64,000 nucleotides of DNA from Cardinium endosymbiont of Dermatophagoides farinae (GCF_007559345.1 NZ_VMBH01000002.1:22737-86736); one strand, 5' to 3'. Counted from the stretch's first letter, positions 16,845 through 27,126 are shown. Program-made: numbers and translations. The notes: generated by a model from the letters alone, not told the origin.

Positions 16845-19100
16845 ATGATCACAAAAGAAAAAATCCTGGAAAAGGTAGGGGGAGAGGAATATCTCATCCG
16901 CTACTTGGTTCCTACATTTAATTCAAAAGTAAGAAAAAAAAATTACAAATCAATATTTTCAGAAAGTGATAATAGACCAAGTATGTCTATTTATCAGGAA
17001 AGAGGAACTTGGAAGTTTAAATCGTTTAATACAGGTCACCAAGGAGATGCTTTCAAAATGTGAGCGGATTATTATGGACTAGACTGTAGAACACAATTTA
17101 AGGAACTTTTAGAATTAATTGACCAAGAAATGTGTTTGGGGTTATGTGATAGGAAGAGCACAAGGGTGATTCCAAAGCCTATTGCTTTTAACTCACATAT
17201 AGTTAAAGAACCTGAAACTTCTTTACCTTCCCAAACACTTTCTATTGAGTATATACCCTGTGCAGAATCTTCTATTTCTAAGTTATACCTGAAGTACTGG
17301 TTACAGTACGATATTGACCAGTCTATTTTAGAAAAGTTTGATGTTAAACAGGTAGGCTATTTATCTTATGTAACCAATTCAGGTCGTTCTTTATCTTTTA
17401 AGTATCTTGAAAAGCATCAGATTGTATCCGCTTATCATATATCTGGTAGAGTTAAAGTCTATATTCCAGAAATAGCAGCTTCTTTTTCTAGCGAATCATC
17501 TTTTAAAAGTCAGAAAAAGTCATTTTCGTATAAAAATCAAACTAAAGATGATGTTTTTGGGTTGTCGCAGTTACCGGAAGGAGATCTAAATTATATCCTT
17601 CTTACGGCAGGAGAAAAAGATTGTATGAGTGCTTATGCTCATGGATTTATCAATGTAATTTCTCTACAGTCAGAGCATCAGATGCCTAGTGATGATTTGG
17701 TGAACCATTTGCGTAGCAAGACTTCCGTATTGTTAAGTTGTTATGATAATGATCAAGCAGGAAAAAATGCTTCTAAAAAATTAGAGTCTTCTTTTGGTAT
17801 TATATCTATTCGCTTACCAGAAGAAGTAAAAGATATAGCAGAATACTTTAAAAAATATAGTTCTGATGACTTCCAGTTGCTTCTAGATAGAGGCATAGAG
17901 TCCTCACAATCTATTTCAATAGATTCTTTTCATTCAAAAAAGGTTAGACCAATAGGTAATAGTATGCGTAGCAAGGTAGAATTCTATTTGAATGGTAAGT
18001 TTAATTTACGTTTCAATATAGTTACTCAAGAACGTGAAATAAGTACTAAACGCAATCCTAGTTTATGGGAAAAAATTAATGTTCATGAACTACGTGGTCA
18101 TTTGGACAGGCACGGATTGATTTGTTCTTTGGACTTAATTAACTGTATATTAAAGTCTTATTTTGTAGAACGTTTTAATCCTATAGAATCTTATTTTATA
18201 AACTTTAATCAAAATACCATAGATCTAAGTAAAGATTACATATCGATTTTGGCTAGTTATGTTCATTTAAGAAATCCTTCTCCTATCCATGCTAACTATT
18301 GGTGTACGCATCTTAAGAAATGGATGATTAGAGCAGTTCGTACTGTTTTCGAATCTGAGGGGATTAATAAGCATGCTTTAATTTTATGTTCTGTAAAAGA
18401 AAATATAGGTAAGAGTTATTTTTGTGAATTTTTGTGTCCTCCTTCTCTTATAAGGTACTATAATGGCAATCCGATTATTAGTAACGAAAAGGATGCCCAA
18501 AAGTCGTTAATCAGAAACTTCATTATAAATTTAGATGAACTTCATCAGCTTCGTTCTAATGCCCATGTAATCAAGACATGGTTGTCCCAACGTTATGTTA
18601 ATGTTCGTTTGCCTTATCAAGAAGATGAAATAACTGCCTCTCGTATAGCTTCTTTTTTAGGTAGTACCAATGATGTTGAATTTTTACGATCAGATTTGGG
18701 TCATAGTAGATGGATTAGTTTTGAGGTAGACTCTATTGAATATCTAGATGATGAAGCAAAGTATATTTTAGAGAAATCTTGGGAGCAAGCTTATCATTTA
18801 TATAAACTAAATCCTGGTAGTGGGGATTTGAGTAAGGAGGAGTTGTTAGAACTATCACAAATATCTGATCAATTTACGACTAAATCTACGGAATCTGAGT
18901 TGATTGTACAGTATCTTTCTCCATCTAATAAAGAAGCGGGGGAATTTATGACAGCTACGGATATACTTAGATATTTGCAGAATATTATTGGACATACTAT
19001 TAGACTGAATACTAAATTGGTGGGTAGTGCATTAAGGGAAGCGGGGTTTGATAGGTCGGTGAATAAGAAGTTGTATGGTTACTTTGTAACTAAAATTTAG
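16845..19100 (+). pseudogene. Plasmid primase/helicase, left copy, interrupted by TGA
   Basis: The gene matches the intact 755-residue protein at 41988-44255. Its order is a primase-like N-terminal domain (FKSFNTGHQGDAFKM), a TOPRIM domain (LLTAGEKDCMSAYAHG, CYDNDQAGKNA), then a VirE/D5-like ATPase with P-loop variant VKENIGKS and FIINLDELHQLRS. A TGA at 17061-17063 replaces the Trp codon of the right copy (KMWADYYG), separating 72 N-terminal residues from the 656-residue remainder, which could restart at ATG 17130. Such a restart would keep TOPRIM and ATPase but lose the N-terminal domain. The role is DNA replication of the element. Confidence 0.82.
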
Positions 19101-19293
19101 TGGATAGGTAATTATACTTTTTGTGAGTTCATTCATATATGGAAATATATGGTTCATATGTATAAATATTAAATTTCTTTTTATGCAGTATAATTTCGGT
19201 TCATTAGATAATGTGTTTATACATTTGATTACAGTTAATCTTGTAATGAATAAACTAAGTTCGCCGTGGCGAACTTTTTTCTGTTTGTAGTAA
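19101..19293. promoter_or_regulatory. Primase-parA gap with perfect palindrome (candidate parS or terminator)
   Basis: A 20-bp inverted repeat, AAGTTCGCC-G-TGGCGAACTT (19257-19276), is followed by a T-run and lies 18 bases before parA. A near-identical palindrome with ATG at its centre follows parB (21105-21128). The stem plus T-run suits a terminator. The repetition on both sides of parAB also suits a ParB-binding centromere. Both roles are possible. Confidence 0.7.
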
Positions 19294-20265
19294 ATGATTG
19301 ATATTATTAAGGATGGGTTGAGTCTTAGATATATGGCTATGTTATCTAGGATAGATGAAAGTATACTTAATGAGTATATAGATTTTAAATCTTTAAGTGG
19401 ATTACCGGGTTACAAATTAAAAGATCAAAGGTTTTCTATACATGATAGTCGTAGCATTATAAAATCTGTTCGGTTGAATAAAAACTTACAGATTTTAAAG
19501 AAAAAATTTGCATTTTATAATTTTAAGGGTGGAGTAGGGAAGACAAGCATTTGTTTTCAATTGTCTTCACATATTGCCTTAATGGGGTATAATGTTCTGG
19601 TAATAGATGCGGATCCTCAAGCTCACTTATCTACCTCTTTTGGATTTCAATCTGATAGTTGCTCTTTAACGTTATATGATTTGCTTACCAACAAGGCTTC
19701 TTTTAATGATGTAAAAAAGAGTATATTTTTAGGTTTTGATCTTATACCTTCAAATTTATCTTTGACACGTGTTGAATCTATTTTCTATGAAGAAAAACAA
19801 TCGTTTGGTAAACTTTCAGAACAATTGTCATCTATAGAAAATGATTATGACTTTATCTTTTTAGATACCAATCCAACCATTAGTTTTCTAAATAGAAACG
19901 TTGTCTTTTTTTCAGATGTTATTAACCTTGTATGCGAGACACAACCATATAGTTTAAATGGTTTAAAAATACTTTTAGAGGATTTAGATAACTTCTATAT
20001 GCATGCTTCTATATCCCCTAAAACTATGCATATTATTCCAAATAAATATGAGTATAGAGCGCTTAGCTCCGCTGAGTCTATGTCTCTTCTTAGGTCATAT
20101 TATGAACAATATATTAAAAAGGACTTCGCTATAAGGAAAAGTGAAGATTTTAATATATCTACTAAGATAGGTAAACCTTTGATGCTATTTGCTAAGAGAA
20201 ACTCCATAGCTTTAGAAGATATCCTAGATCTTGTTTTTCATATTTTAGATAAGTATACATTGTGA
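19294..20265 (+). CDS. parA: ParA partition ATPase (left module)
   Basis: This 323-residue protein has an N-terminal MerR-like DNA-binding segment (about 1-65, with RFSIHDSRSIIKSVR). A ParA ATPase follows with the deviant Walker A KGGVGKTS (about 77-84), VIDADPQAHLST and FIFLDTNPT. The N-terminal extension marks the larger ParA type that also binds DNA to autoregulate. It pairs with parB 40 bases downstream. It is not homologous over its length to the ParA at 41202-41861, so the two modules carry different partition systems. Confidence 0.92.
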   Translation: MIDIIKDGLSLRYMAMLSRIDESILNEYIDFKSLSGLPGYKLKDQRFSIHDSRSIIKSVRLNKNLQILKKKFAFYNFKGGVGKTSICFQLSSHIALMGYNVLVIDADPQAHLSTSFGFQSDSCSLTLYDLLTNKASFNDVKKSIFLGFDLIPSNLSLTRVESIFYEEKQSFGKLSEQLSSIENDYDFIFLDTNPTISFLNRNVVFFSDVINLVCETQPYSLNGLKILLEDLDNFYMHASISPKTMHIIPNKYEYRALSSAESMSLLRSYYEQYIKKDFAIRKSEDFNISTKIGKPLMLFAKRNSIALEDILDLVFHILDKYTL

Positions 20266-20305
20266 AAGGAGTATATAGTTAAGGAAATGATCATTAAGTT
20301 ATAAC

Positions 20306-21106
20306 ATGGCTAGAAAGATAAAGTATAAGGAAATATCCGAAGCTATGGAGGAAATAGCAAAACCAGGAATAGGAACATCTTCTAGACCTAGTATTGGATT
20401 AGATAAGTCAGTAGGAGAGTTTTATTTTTTAAATATTGATCAGGTCATTCCTTTTAAAAATCAAGCCAGAAAGTCATTTGATAAAGAGGATTTATCTAGG
20501 CTAGCTGATTCAATAAAAATACATGGTGTTTGTCAACCTTTGACAGTTATTAAAGAGTCAAATGATAAATATGAGGTTATTAGCGGTGAAAGAAGGCTGA
20601 GGGCTGCTAAGTTAGTTGGTCTAACTAAAGTGCCTTGTATAATATTAAAGGAGGCAAATCATGCGGATTCCATCGCTTTAATAGAGAACATACATCGTAA
20701 TGATCTTACGCCAATAGAACTAGGTATAGCGTTTAAACGACTGTTGGAATTTTCAGTTTTTGACAGTCAAGAACATTTGGCTAAATCGATATCTGTTTCT
20801 AAAGGAACTGTTTCCGAGTATATTGCATTTTCTGAGTTTCCTGAAGAAGTAAGAAATAAATTGATTGAGCATAATATTACCTCTAGAAGTAAACTAAGAA
20901 GTATTACGAAGGCTCTAAGGAAAAATGATGTACAAAAAGTAAATACCATTATATCTGGTTGTAGTGATCAAAATAAGGTGCCTATTTTGCAATTTTTTCT
21001 GTTTGGTAATGAGATTAAGGTACAAGATAAAGGGTTAAAAAATATAGACGATTTAGGAAAACATAAGTTAAAATCCATATTACAGAAGTTTATTGATGCA
21101 TTGTAA
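20306..21106 (+). CDS. parB: ParB partition protein (left module)
   Basis: This 266-residue protein has the ParB/Spo0J N-terminal domain (IDQVIPFKNQARKSF ... GERRLRAAKLVG ... IALIENIHRNDLTPIELG). A helix-turn-helix follows (about 150-175, AKSISVSKGTVSEYIAF), then a short C-terminal dimerisation segment. GERRLRA and ENIHRNDL are the CTP-binding motifs of the family. It would load on parS-like sites and work with the upstream ParA. It ends at a palindromic terminator-like site. Confidence 0.92.
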   Translation: MARKIKYKEISEAMEEIAKPGIGTSSRPSIGLDKSVGEFYFLNIDQVIPFKNQARKSFDKEDLSRLADSIKIHGVCQPLTVIKESNDKYEVISGERRLRAAKLVGLTKVPCIILKEANHADSIALIENIHRNDLTPIELGIAFKRLLEFSVFDSQEHLAKSISVSKGTVSEYIAFSEFPEEVRNKLIEHNITSRSKLRSITKALRKNDVQKVNTIISGCSDQNKVPILQFFLFGNEIKVQDKGLKNIDDLGKHKLKSILQKFIDAL

Positions 21107-21128
21107 AAGTTCGCCATGGCGAACTTTT
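21105..21128. terminator. 24-bp perfect palindrome after parB
   Basis: The sequence AAAAGTTCGCCATGGCGAAC plus TTTT is its own complement. It overlaps the parB stop codon and ends in a T-run, as a bidirectional terminator would. Its core matches the palindrome at 19257-19276, so a ParB-site role is also possible. Confidence 0.75.
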
Positions 21129-21343
21129 TAGGAATATATGTTTGTGGTATTGATCTCCTGTATAACAACTAACTAAGCAGTATATATTGTTTATATCAGA
21201 GATACTGAAATAATACTTCAGGGTCGACTACTTACGCAACTTATTACATAGCGCGTAAACAGTCTGGAGTAATTCATTTAGCAGGTAAATATGGGAAGGA
21301 GTAAGAGTAGGATACAAGGATCCCTCTACTATATAATATTGTT
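21129..21343. other. Gap between parB and the Nudix gene
   Basis: No gene is visible. It holds a 17-bp sequence (TACTTCAGGGTCGACTA, 21214-21230) found again with one mismatch at 35481-35497 in the same orientation, possibly an element end. From about 21320 the sequence is an inverted copy of 40530-40560, so the Nudix repeat extends past the gene. Confidence 0.5.
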
Positions 21344-21790
21344 TTATCTCTTCTCTGATCCTTGGTAAATATCAATATCAATATTTAGCCATTTTCCTGT
21401 TTTTAAAAAATCTGGTACAACATGGATATCTTTCAAGTCTTGAACATCAAAAAATTGATAGGTTTTAACGAGACCATCTTGATCTAACCAATTTTTAGGA
21501 AGCTCATCTACAACTATTTCTGTAGTAAAGTAAACTTCTATCTTATGTACATTATATTTTTTATCAAAAAATTCTGCAACATAGACAATCTGGTTTGGTT
21601 TAACATCAATTCCAGTTTCTTCCTTTACTTCTCTTACCATACATGCTGGAAGCATTTCACTTGGGTCTAAGTGCCCACCAGGTGTATACCAAAACTTATA
21701 ATCATTGCTCACAAGTAACAATTTCCTATTTTTTACTATTAGCGCTTTAGCTGTTACTTGTACCCGACATTCCTCAGAAAAAAGATACAT
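21344..21790 (-). CDS. Nudix hydrolase, copy 1 (complete Nudix box)
   Basis: This 148-residue protein has a full Nudix box, Gx5Ex7REVKEETGI, within GGHLDPSEMLPACMVREVKE. Nudix enzymes cleave nucleoside-diphosphate-linked substrates, and the substrate here is unknown. The copy at 40096-40530 on the opposite strand is about 90% identical, and the similarity continues past the stop. The pair mirrors the symmetry of the two modules and may mark their inner edges. The N-terminus differs from copy 2 (MYLFSEECR against MKDYT), so a rearranged start is possible. Confidence 0.88.
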   Translation of the reverse strand: MYLFSEECRVQVTAKALIVKNRKLLLVSNDYKFWYTPGGHLDPSEMLPACMVREVKEETGIDVKPNQIVYVAEFFDKKYNVHKIEVYFTTEIVVDELPKNWLDQDGLVKTYQFFDVQDLKDIHVVPDFLKTGKWLNIDIDIYQGSEKR

Positions 21791-21872
21791 AAAAAGATTT
21801 GTTTAAGTTTTGTCTATCTTTAGAAGGGTAAAGTAATTTTGGCTTTATTATATTGTTTTTTTTATTAGATGT

Positions 21873-22435
21873 ATGTTTGGTAAACACAACATTTCTGGTA
21901 GTTCTGTTTTAGATCACTTAGGTTTAGTAGCATCTACGATAGAAAAACTGGGTATAGTCAATGAAATAAATAAACGTATTCCTCTGACTAATGGCGCCAA
22001 AACAACACATGGTCAACGTGTATCGGCTATGATACTGAATGGGTTAGGCTTTATGAATGACCGCCTGTACCTCTTTCCAAAATTTCTTGCCAATAAACCG
22101 GTGTCTAAATTATTAGGTGGTGATGTTTGTGCATCAGACTTTAATGATGATGCTTTAGGCCGTTGTTTAGATGCTATACATGAGTATGGCATAACAAAAC
22201 TTTTTTCAGAGGTAGCACTATCTATTGCCTGCAAACATAAGCTTTTAGGGAAATCAGCTCATCTTGACACTACTACTTTGAGTGTATATGGTGAGTATGA
22301 AAATAATGATTCCGCTAATAAAAATGGTATAGAGAGTAGCATTCAAAAATCTATTGCTCAAGAAGATATTCGGCTACATCTTCCTACAAAACCCATTCCA
22401 GCCTATGGGCATGCTAAACTCACAGTAGAGTCGAG
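21873..22435 (+). pseudogene. IS1634-family transposase, N-terminal fragment
   Basis: About 190 residues match the N-terminus of IS1634-type transposases (DUF4277 region): SVLDHLGLVASTIEKLGIV, AMILNGLGFMNDRLYLFP, LGRCLDAIHEYGITKLF, HLDTTTLSVYGEYE. This last motif carries the first catalytic Asp. The frame is lost after YGHAKL, where group II intron 3'-end sequence begins on the other strand. The catalytic C-terminal half is absent from the window. Read as an IS copy destroyed by intron insertion and later deletion. Confidence 0.8.
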
Positions 22436-22728
22436 AAATGGCGCGGTGGTCTTACCCCGTTTCCATATCCCGCCTCATCGAACGTAGCGTAGGGATTTCC
22501 CCTACTACGCTCTCCTAATAACTTCTTACCAAAGCCTATGGCCTATCATGCTGTGGTTGCTTTCGAAGGTTTATGATAACGTATCTGATAATCGTTGTAT
22601 AACTTTATCTTTTCGTATAAATCTCTTCTACTCCACCTTCCCCAGCCGAAGCCTTTTCTTTGCCGTGCCCGCATTAAATGTCGCCTAACTTTCTTTGCAA
22701 CCCAGTCTTTAATATAGCTAAAACATCG
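22436..22728 (-). mobile_element. Group II intron 3' end with maturase C-terminus (fragment)
   Basis: On the minus strand, 22546-22728 encodes the C-terminal end of a group II intron reverse transcriptase/maturase (YIKDWVAKKVRRHLMRARQRK, GFGWGRWSRRDLYEKIKLYN). Downstream, 22480-22512 folds as a domain V-like hairpin: GAGCGTAGTAGGGGAAATCC pairing back to GGATTTCCCC, with an AGC-type base and GAAA loop. Domain VI-like sequence follows to the edge of the IS1634 fragment. The 5' part is missing, replaced at 22729 by a second intron in the opposite direction. Confidence 0.7.
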
Positions 22729-23499
22729 GTGTGCCAGGACAAGCCTGGTTGAATAAGGAGGTGGAATTCCTCTCTGGTCAAGGACTAACCACCCAGCCAG
22801 AACCGAGTTTTGCATTTGCTGTAGCAATATAGTGAATGAAGCGTAAACAGGGCGAATGTAGGCCGAAACGAAAGTGAACGACAATGAGAGCATCGAGAAT
22901 TTTGATGGATTCCGGGAGCTAACACTGTCGATGGATGTGGAAAGCAATAAGGTATTAAACGCTAAGGTGAGTTTAATGCTGCCCGGCGGGGTATACGTCG
23001 TCAGCATGCATGAAAATGTTCAACCGAGGAACCTGGGAGACCCCAAATATTCCTTGTAAGAGGTAATCACAGATGAAAAAAAAGTCAATGATGATGATGT
23101 TTGGGGAGTCAGATGTGTTCATAGTACCAAAGAAGTAGAGTAATGTCTATGGAGGAAAGGGACGCACAACAAGCAAGAGAAAATAAAGGAGAGAAAGCAC
23201 AGTCACCGAACTGTAATACTTTCAAAACAAAATTATTGTCTCTAGCTAGCAGAGCAAAACAGATCCATAATGATCCACTAAGAACCTTAATACACTTAGT
23301 AGATAAGGAATAGTTGTATCAATCGTGGAGAAGTTTAATAAAAGGAGCTACTCATGGTATTGATGGAGTAAATGCAGCAATATATGCAGAAAGCCTAGAT
23401 GCAAATCTAGACAGGCTTTTATATAAAATGCGAGCAGGTCAATACGTTGCTCCACCTGTAAGGAGGGTCTATATACCTAAAGGCTCAGGTAAGCAAAGA
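22729..23499 (+). mobile_element. Group II intron 5' part with start of reverse transcriptase (fragment)
   Basis: It begins GTGTGCCAGG, the GUGYG 5' boundary of group II introns. About 570 bases of structured, relatively G-rich RNA-type sequence follow (unlike the AT-rich surroundings). Then comes the N-terminus of a reverse transcriptase (23314-23499: YQSWRSLIKGATHGIDGVNA ... PVRRVYIPKGSGKQR). The coding frame is cut at 23500 by the IS481-family element, and catalytic RT motifs, domain V and domain VI are lacking. Short frames in 22874-23059 are products of the RNA, not genes. It cannot splice as it stands. Confidence 0.75.
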
Positions 23500-24688
23500 T
23501 GTAGTAGTTAAGATTTAATCTGACAATTGTTAAATTGTATAGATATAAATTATAACTATTATGAACTTACATCAAAAAATCATTAAACCGAAATTAGGCT
23601 TATTGGAACTGGCAAAAACGTTAGGTAACATATCTTCTGCGTGTAAAAATATGGGTTATGGCAGAGATAGCTATTACCGATTTAAATCCTTGTATGAGAC
23701 AGGTGGTCAAGAAGCATTGTATGAAATAAGCCGTAAGAAACCTATTCTAGCTAATAGAGTAGACCCTAACATAGAAAAAGCAGTATTAGATATGGCCATA
23801 GACTATCCGGCTTATGGTCAACTTAGGGTATCTAACGAATTAAAGCAGCAAGGTATACTTGTTTCTCCTGGTGGCGTAAGATCTATCTGGTTACGCAATG
23901 ACTTGAACAATATAAAGAAACGGCTTAAAGCTTTGGAAGCTAAGATGGCTCAAGATGGTCTTGTTTTAACTGAATCGCAGCTAGCAGCATTAGAAAAACG
24001 TAGAAACGAACAAGAAGCATGTGGAGAAATAGAATACCGAACATCCTGGTTACCTAGGCTGTCAAGACACCTATTATGTGGGTACCTTTAAAGGTATAGG
24101 TAAGGTTTATACGCAAGTCTTTATAGAATAGTTATTCTAGAGTAGCTAATGCAAAACTCTATACTGATAAGACAGCTCTAACAGCAGCTGATATGTTAAA
24201 TGATAGAGTATTACCTTGGTATCAAGATCAAAACATACCTATTTTACGTATACTAACAGACCGGGGTACGGAGTATAAAGGCAAAATAGAACATCATGCT
24301 TTTGAGTTGTTTTTAAGCATAGAAGGTATAGAACATACGGTCACTAAAGCCTATTCACCGCAAAAGAATGGATTTTGTGAGCGTTTTAATAAAACTATGA
24401 AACAGGAATTCTTTGATACAGCTATGCGTAAAAAAATCTATACTAATCTAGATGAGTTGCAAGAGGATTTAGATAACTGGTTACATTACTATAATCATGA
24501 GCGACCGCATTCTGGAAAGTATTGTTATGGTAAAACACCTATACAAACTTGGGAGGATAGTAAAAAGCTAGTTCTTGAAAAAAATAATCAAATCGCGTAC
24601 CTTAAAACAATACCTGACAAACTAAACTTAACTGACAATTTTAGAGTCTAATTTTTACTGCCTGTCAGATTAAATCTTAACTACTACA
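23500..24688 (+). mobile_element. IS481-family insertion sequence with 26-bp perfect terminal repeats
   Basis: The ends are exact 26-bp inverted repeats (23500-23525 and 24663-24688), starting TGTAGTAGTTAAGATTTAAT, with the TGT tip usual for IS481. The element is 1189 bp and holds one transposase gene. No clear target duplication is visible (flanks aaaga and catga). It truncates the group II intron reverse transcriptase. Confidence 0.85.
23561..24651 (+). pseudogene. IS481-family transposase, disrupted
   Basis: The N-terminal part has the IS481 helix-turn-helix region (LLELAKTLGNISSACKNMGY, GGQEALYEISRKKP). The C-terminal part has the rve-type catalytic core (ILRILTDRGTEYKGK, YSPQKNGFCERFNKTMKQEF, NHERPHSGKYCYGKTP). 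Between them, near 24050-24190, the frame shifts and an in-frame TAG appears around 24128, so no continuous protein is made. The first catalytic Asp of the DDE core falls in the damaged segment. The terminal repeats are perfect, so it may still be mobilised in trans. Confidence 0.82.
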
Positions 24689-24799
24689 CATGATGTTAAA
24701 CTGTTCTTTTGAAAAGATTGTGTTCTCTTCAAAAGACCAAACTGATGTGTATAAATTAAAAGTGTAGTATATATGAGATTAAATATTGACTACTCTTTT

Positions 24800-26338
24800 G
24801 TGTGCGTTCAGCGTAGTGGTTTTTAAGCGATTAAATTCTGCAGCTGTGTGAAAGGGTTTAGCTTTTGTTGCTTCCAAGTTAGGTACAAAGAGATGACTCT
24901 TTCTAGGAAAGTATTACCTCTTTCTGATTGGGTAAAGTATGAATTTTTACGATAGACCACGTAGTGCCTGATTTGTCTTTCAGCCAAGTTATTGGTTAGC
25001 GGAATATTGAATGGATCCTCACAAAATTTCCATAACATAGGCTCTGCTCGCATTATATTTCTGGCCACACGACTAGCGTGCACGGCACATGGTACCCCTA
25101 GCAATAGCCTTTAAGCCATAGCAGGCCCGTTTGCGCAATTTTCTAATGCGCCTTAAAAATGGAAGTATCTCAATAGAACGATTCAAAAAAGCTCGATTCA
25201 AGGCAAAGAGTTCACTAGCTATCTTTTTTAGATAATAGCCTAATGTTTTGACCTGACTGTGCCAACTATGGGCAAACCTTTCAAAATCTCTAGCAATATG
25301 TGACCAACAGAGTTGCCGATTGCTGGGTGGAAAATAATTATACACCGCATATCTATCAGTAATCACAGTGGAGTTTTGACGATTTAATCCACTATTTTCT
25401 AAAATTTTGCGGCTTCTGGAAGTAGTTAACTTAAGGAGGCTGGCTATAGGACTAGTAAAGATCCAGCACCAACCTAACTTACCACTGTTATAGTGGCCGG
25501 TTTCATCTATATGGAGCACTTTACTTTCCCTAACGGTTTTTTCTATAGCTTGGTAAGCTTCTTGGCATTTTGCAGCTACTCTAGCCTCACTATTAGAGAT
25601 AGTGCCTAGGCTAATATCTACGTTAAAAATATCTTTTAAAATATAGCCTACTTCTCTTTTAGAGTTTTTATAAAACCCAGTTAAAGCAGCAATAACTGAC
25701 TTGATTTTAGGACCAAAGGTATCTCCGGTAACACCCTTAGGAAGGGAAGCAGCGTAACGCTTGCCACACTTTCTACAACGACCATGGTGTAGATGATAAT
25801 CGATTACATGGGGCTTAATTTCCGGCAGATCTACTTTTTGGTGAATATAAGGCTTGGGAGCTATCGCTACAGGACCACCACAGGAACAGGAATTGGAAAT
25901 GTGTAACTCAATAACTTCATCTGCTTCCAGCTTACTACGAGTAGTGCCTGCGTGACCAGGCTGTCCGCCTCTATTACGAGTGCTTTTTACTTTATCCCTT
26001 TTTTGCTTGTATAACTCTTTAGATGTAGGAATCGATGAGTTCTTTGAAGTCAGCCCTAGCTTTTCTTTTAACTTGCTATTTTCTTCCTCTAACGATTTAT
26101 TGGCTAGCTCTAAAGAATGCGTAACTAATTTTAATGAATCAAGCTCTGATTTGAGTAGCAAATTCTCTGACCTTAATAAAGAAATTTCTGACTTTAAAAA
26201 AGTTACCTCTGATTGCAGGCTAAGGATGACAGATTGAAGATGATCCATTGGATGGATAAATATACTTAAACAATAGCTAAATCTAACAATTTATTCACAT
26301 TTTAACAAAGCCTAAAAACCACTGCGCTGAACACATAC
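24800..26338 (-). mobile_element. IS66-family insertion sequence with 8-bp target duplication
   Basis: Imperfect terminal repeats (GTGTGCGTTCAGCGTAGTGG at 24800; complement of GTATGTGTTCAGCGCAGTGG ending at 26338) are flanked by an exact 8-bp direct repeat ACTCTTTT (24792-24799 and 26339-26346), the duplication size of IS66. It is 1539 bp and carries only a TnpC-like gene, without the tnpA/tnpB accessory genes. A miniature element with related ends lies 20 bases beyond it. Confidence 0.88.
24823..26248 (-). pseudogene. IS66-family transposase (TnpC-like), frameshifted
   Basis: The first frame (26248 to 25073) has the N-terminal coiled coil (LQSEVTFLKSEISLLRSEN), the linker KLGLTSKNSSIPTSKELYKQ, a zinc-binding region (CSCGGP ... 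CRKCGKRYAA), and the core HIDETGHYNSGKLGW, VITDRYAVYNYF and CWSHIARDFERF. The second frame (25104 to 24823) has the C-terminus (FNIPLTNNLAERQIRHYVVYRKNSYF), which carries the final catalytic Glu region. A single frameshift near 25075-25105 separates them. The full DDE set seems present across both frames. Confidence 0.85.
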
Positions 26339-26358
26339 ACTCTTTTTTGAAGAGAAAG

Positions 26359-26501
26359 GTTTCCGTTCACGACTGTGGCTGAAGACGGTTTTTTGACTAA
26401 ATTTTGACTAAAGTTTTGAACAAATATTGAATGTTTTCGCTAAAAAACCGTCCTAAAAACATGCCGAAAATCAAATTTTAACCACAGTCGTGAACGCAGA
26501 C
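26359..26501. mobile_element. 143-bp IS66-like miniature element (MITE) with 8-bp target duplication
   Basis: The ends GTTTCCGTTCACGACTGTGG and the complement of GTCTGCGTTCACGACTGTGG are flanked by exact 8-bp repeats AGAGAAAG (26351-26358, 26502-26509). There is no coding capacity. The interior shares TTTCGGCATGTTT and TTTTTAGGAC with the element at 62573-62726. End style and duplication length match the adjacent IS66, so IS66-type transposase probably moved it. Confidence 0.85.
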
Positions 26502-26532
26502 AGAGAAAGAGCCAATGTGCTCGACTAAATGA

Positions 26533-27126
26533 CTATTTTTGATTTAGCTTATCTACTGATTCTTGTACTTTAGACCAAGAGAATCCTTTGTAGCCTGCTG
26601 GGACTCCTGTAGCACCAAAAAATTTTGCTCTCATAATTTGACGTCCATCATCATCTACTAGTATAACACGCTTGATATCTTTTATATTAGTTAACTTCAT
26701 AGCTTGTTGTATATGTCCTTCTTTATGACCACCACCCGTGGTTTTCGGATCAGACCATCCCATTATAGGTATATCTTTTATTTGATCTTCAGTTAGTCCT
26801 ATTTTTTTTAGTAATGTTTTATCATATCTGCTGCTGAGAGTAGTAATGGCAACTCTATTACCACTTTCTAATAAATTATTTATCAAATTTTTTAGCCCTT
26901 CATGATCAATCAAACTATCATTTCTATCAAGAATAGTACCATCAACATCAAAACATACTAAAACTGGATCTTCTTTGAAATTTCCATCTTTATCTAAAGA
27001 TTCTAATTTTATATTTCTAGCAACTGGCTCTCTATTACTTTGACCTTCTCCTGTAGGATTTACATTGTACTGCCCCGAACCATTACAAGATGCCATAATT
27101 GGTAAAATAAATAAATACTTTTTCAT
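26533..27126 (-). CDS. HAD-superfamily phosphatase-like lipoprotein
   Basis: From ATG 27126 the protein has 197 residues with a lipoprotein signal (MKKYLFILPIMASC). I prefer this to an upstream GTG start because it gives a clean signal peptide. The body is a HAD hydrolase: motif I FDVDGT (nucleophile and acid/base Asp), motif II in VAITTLSSR, and motif IV VILVDDDGRQ. This recalls secreted acid phosphatases and DUF2608-type proteins. The lipidated form would act outside the cytoplasm. The substrate is unknown. It stands alone between an IS cluster and a gene-free stretch. Confidence 0.75.
   Translation of the reverse strand: MKKYLFILPIMASCNGSGQYNVNPTGEGQSNREPVARNIKLESLDKDGNFKEDPVLVCFDVDGTILDRNDSLIDHEGLKNLINNLLESGNRVAITTLSSRYDKTLLKKIGLTEDQIKDIPIMGWSDPKTTGGGHKEGHIQQAMKLTNIKDIKRVILVDDDGRQIMRAKFFGATGVPAGYKGFSWSKVQESVDKLNQK

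Noticed and set aside
22546..23059. Open frames of 153 residues (minus) and 61 residues (plus) over the group II intron region as independent genes
   Set aside because: Only the last ~60 residues of the minus frame resemble a maturase; the rest crosses into the antisense of the second intron. The plus frame lies in structured intron RNA.
23500..24688. Target-site duplication for the IS481-family element
   Set aside because: Flanking bases (aaaga and catga) do not match, so none is claimed.
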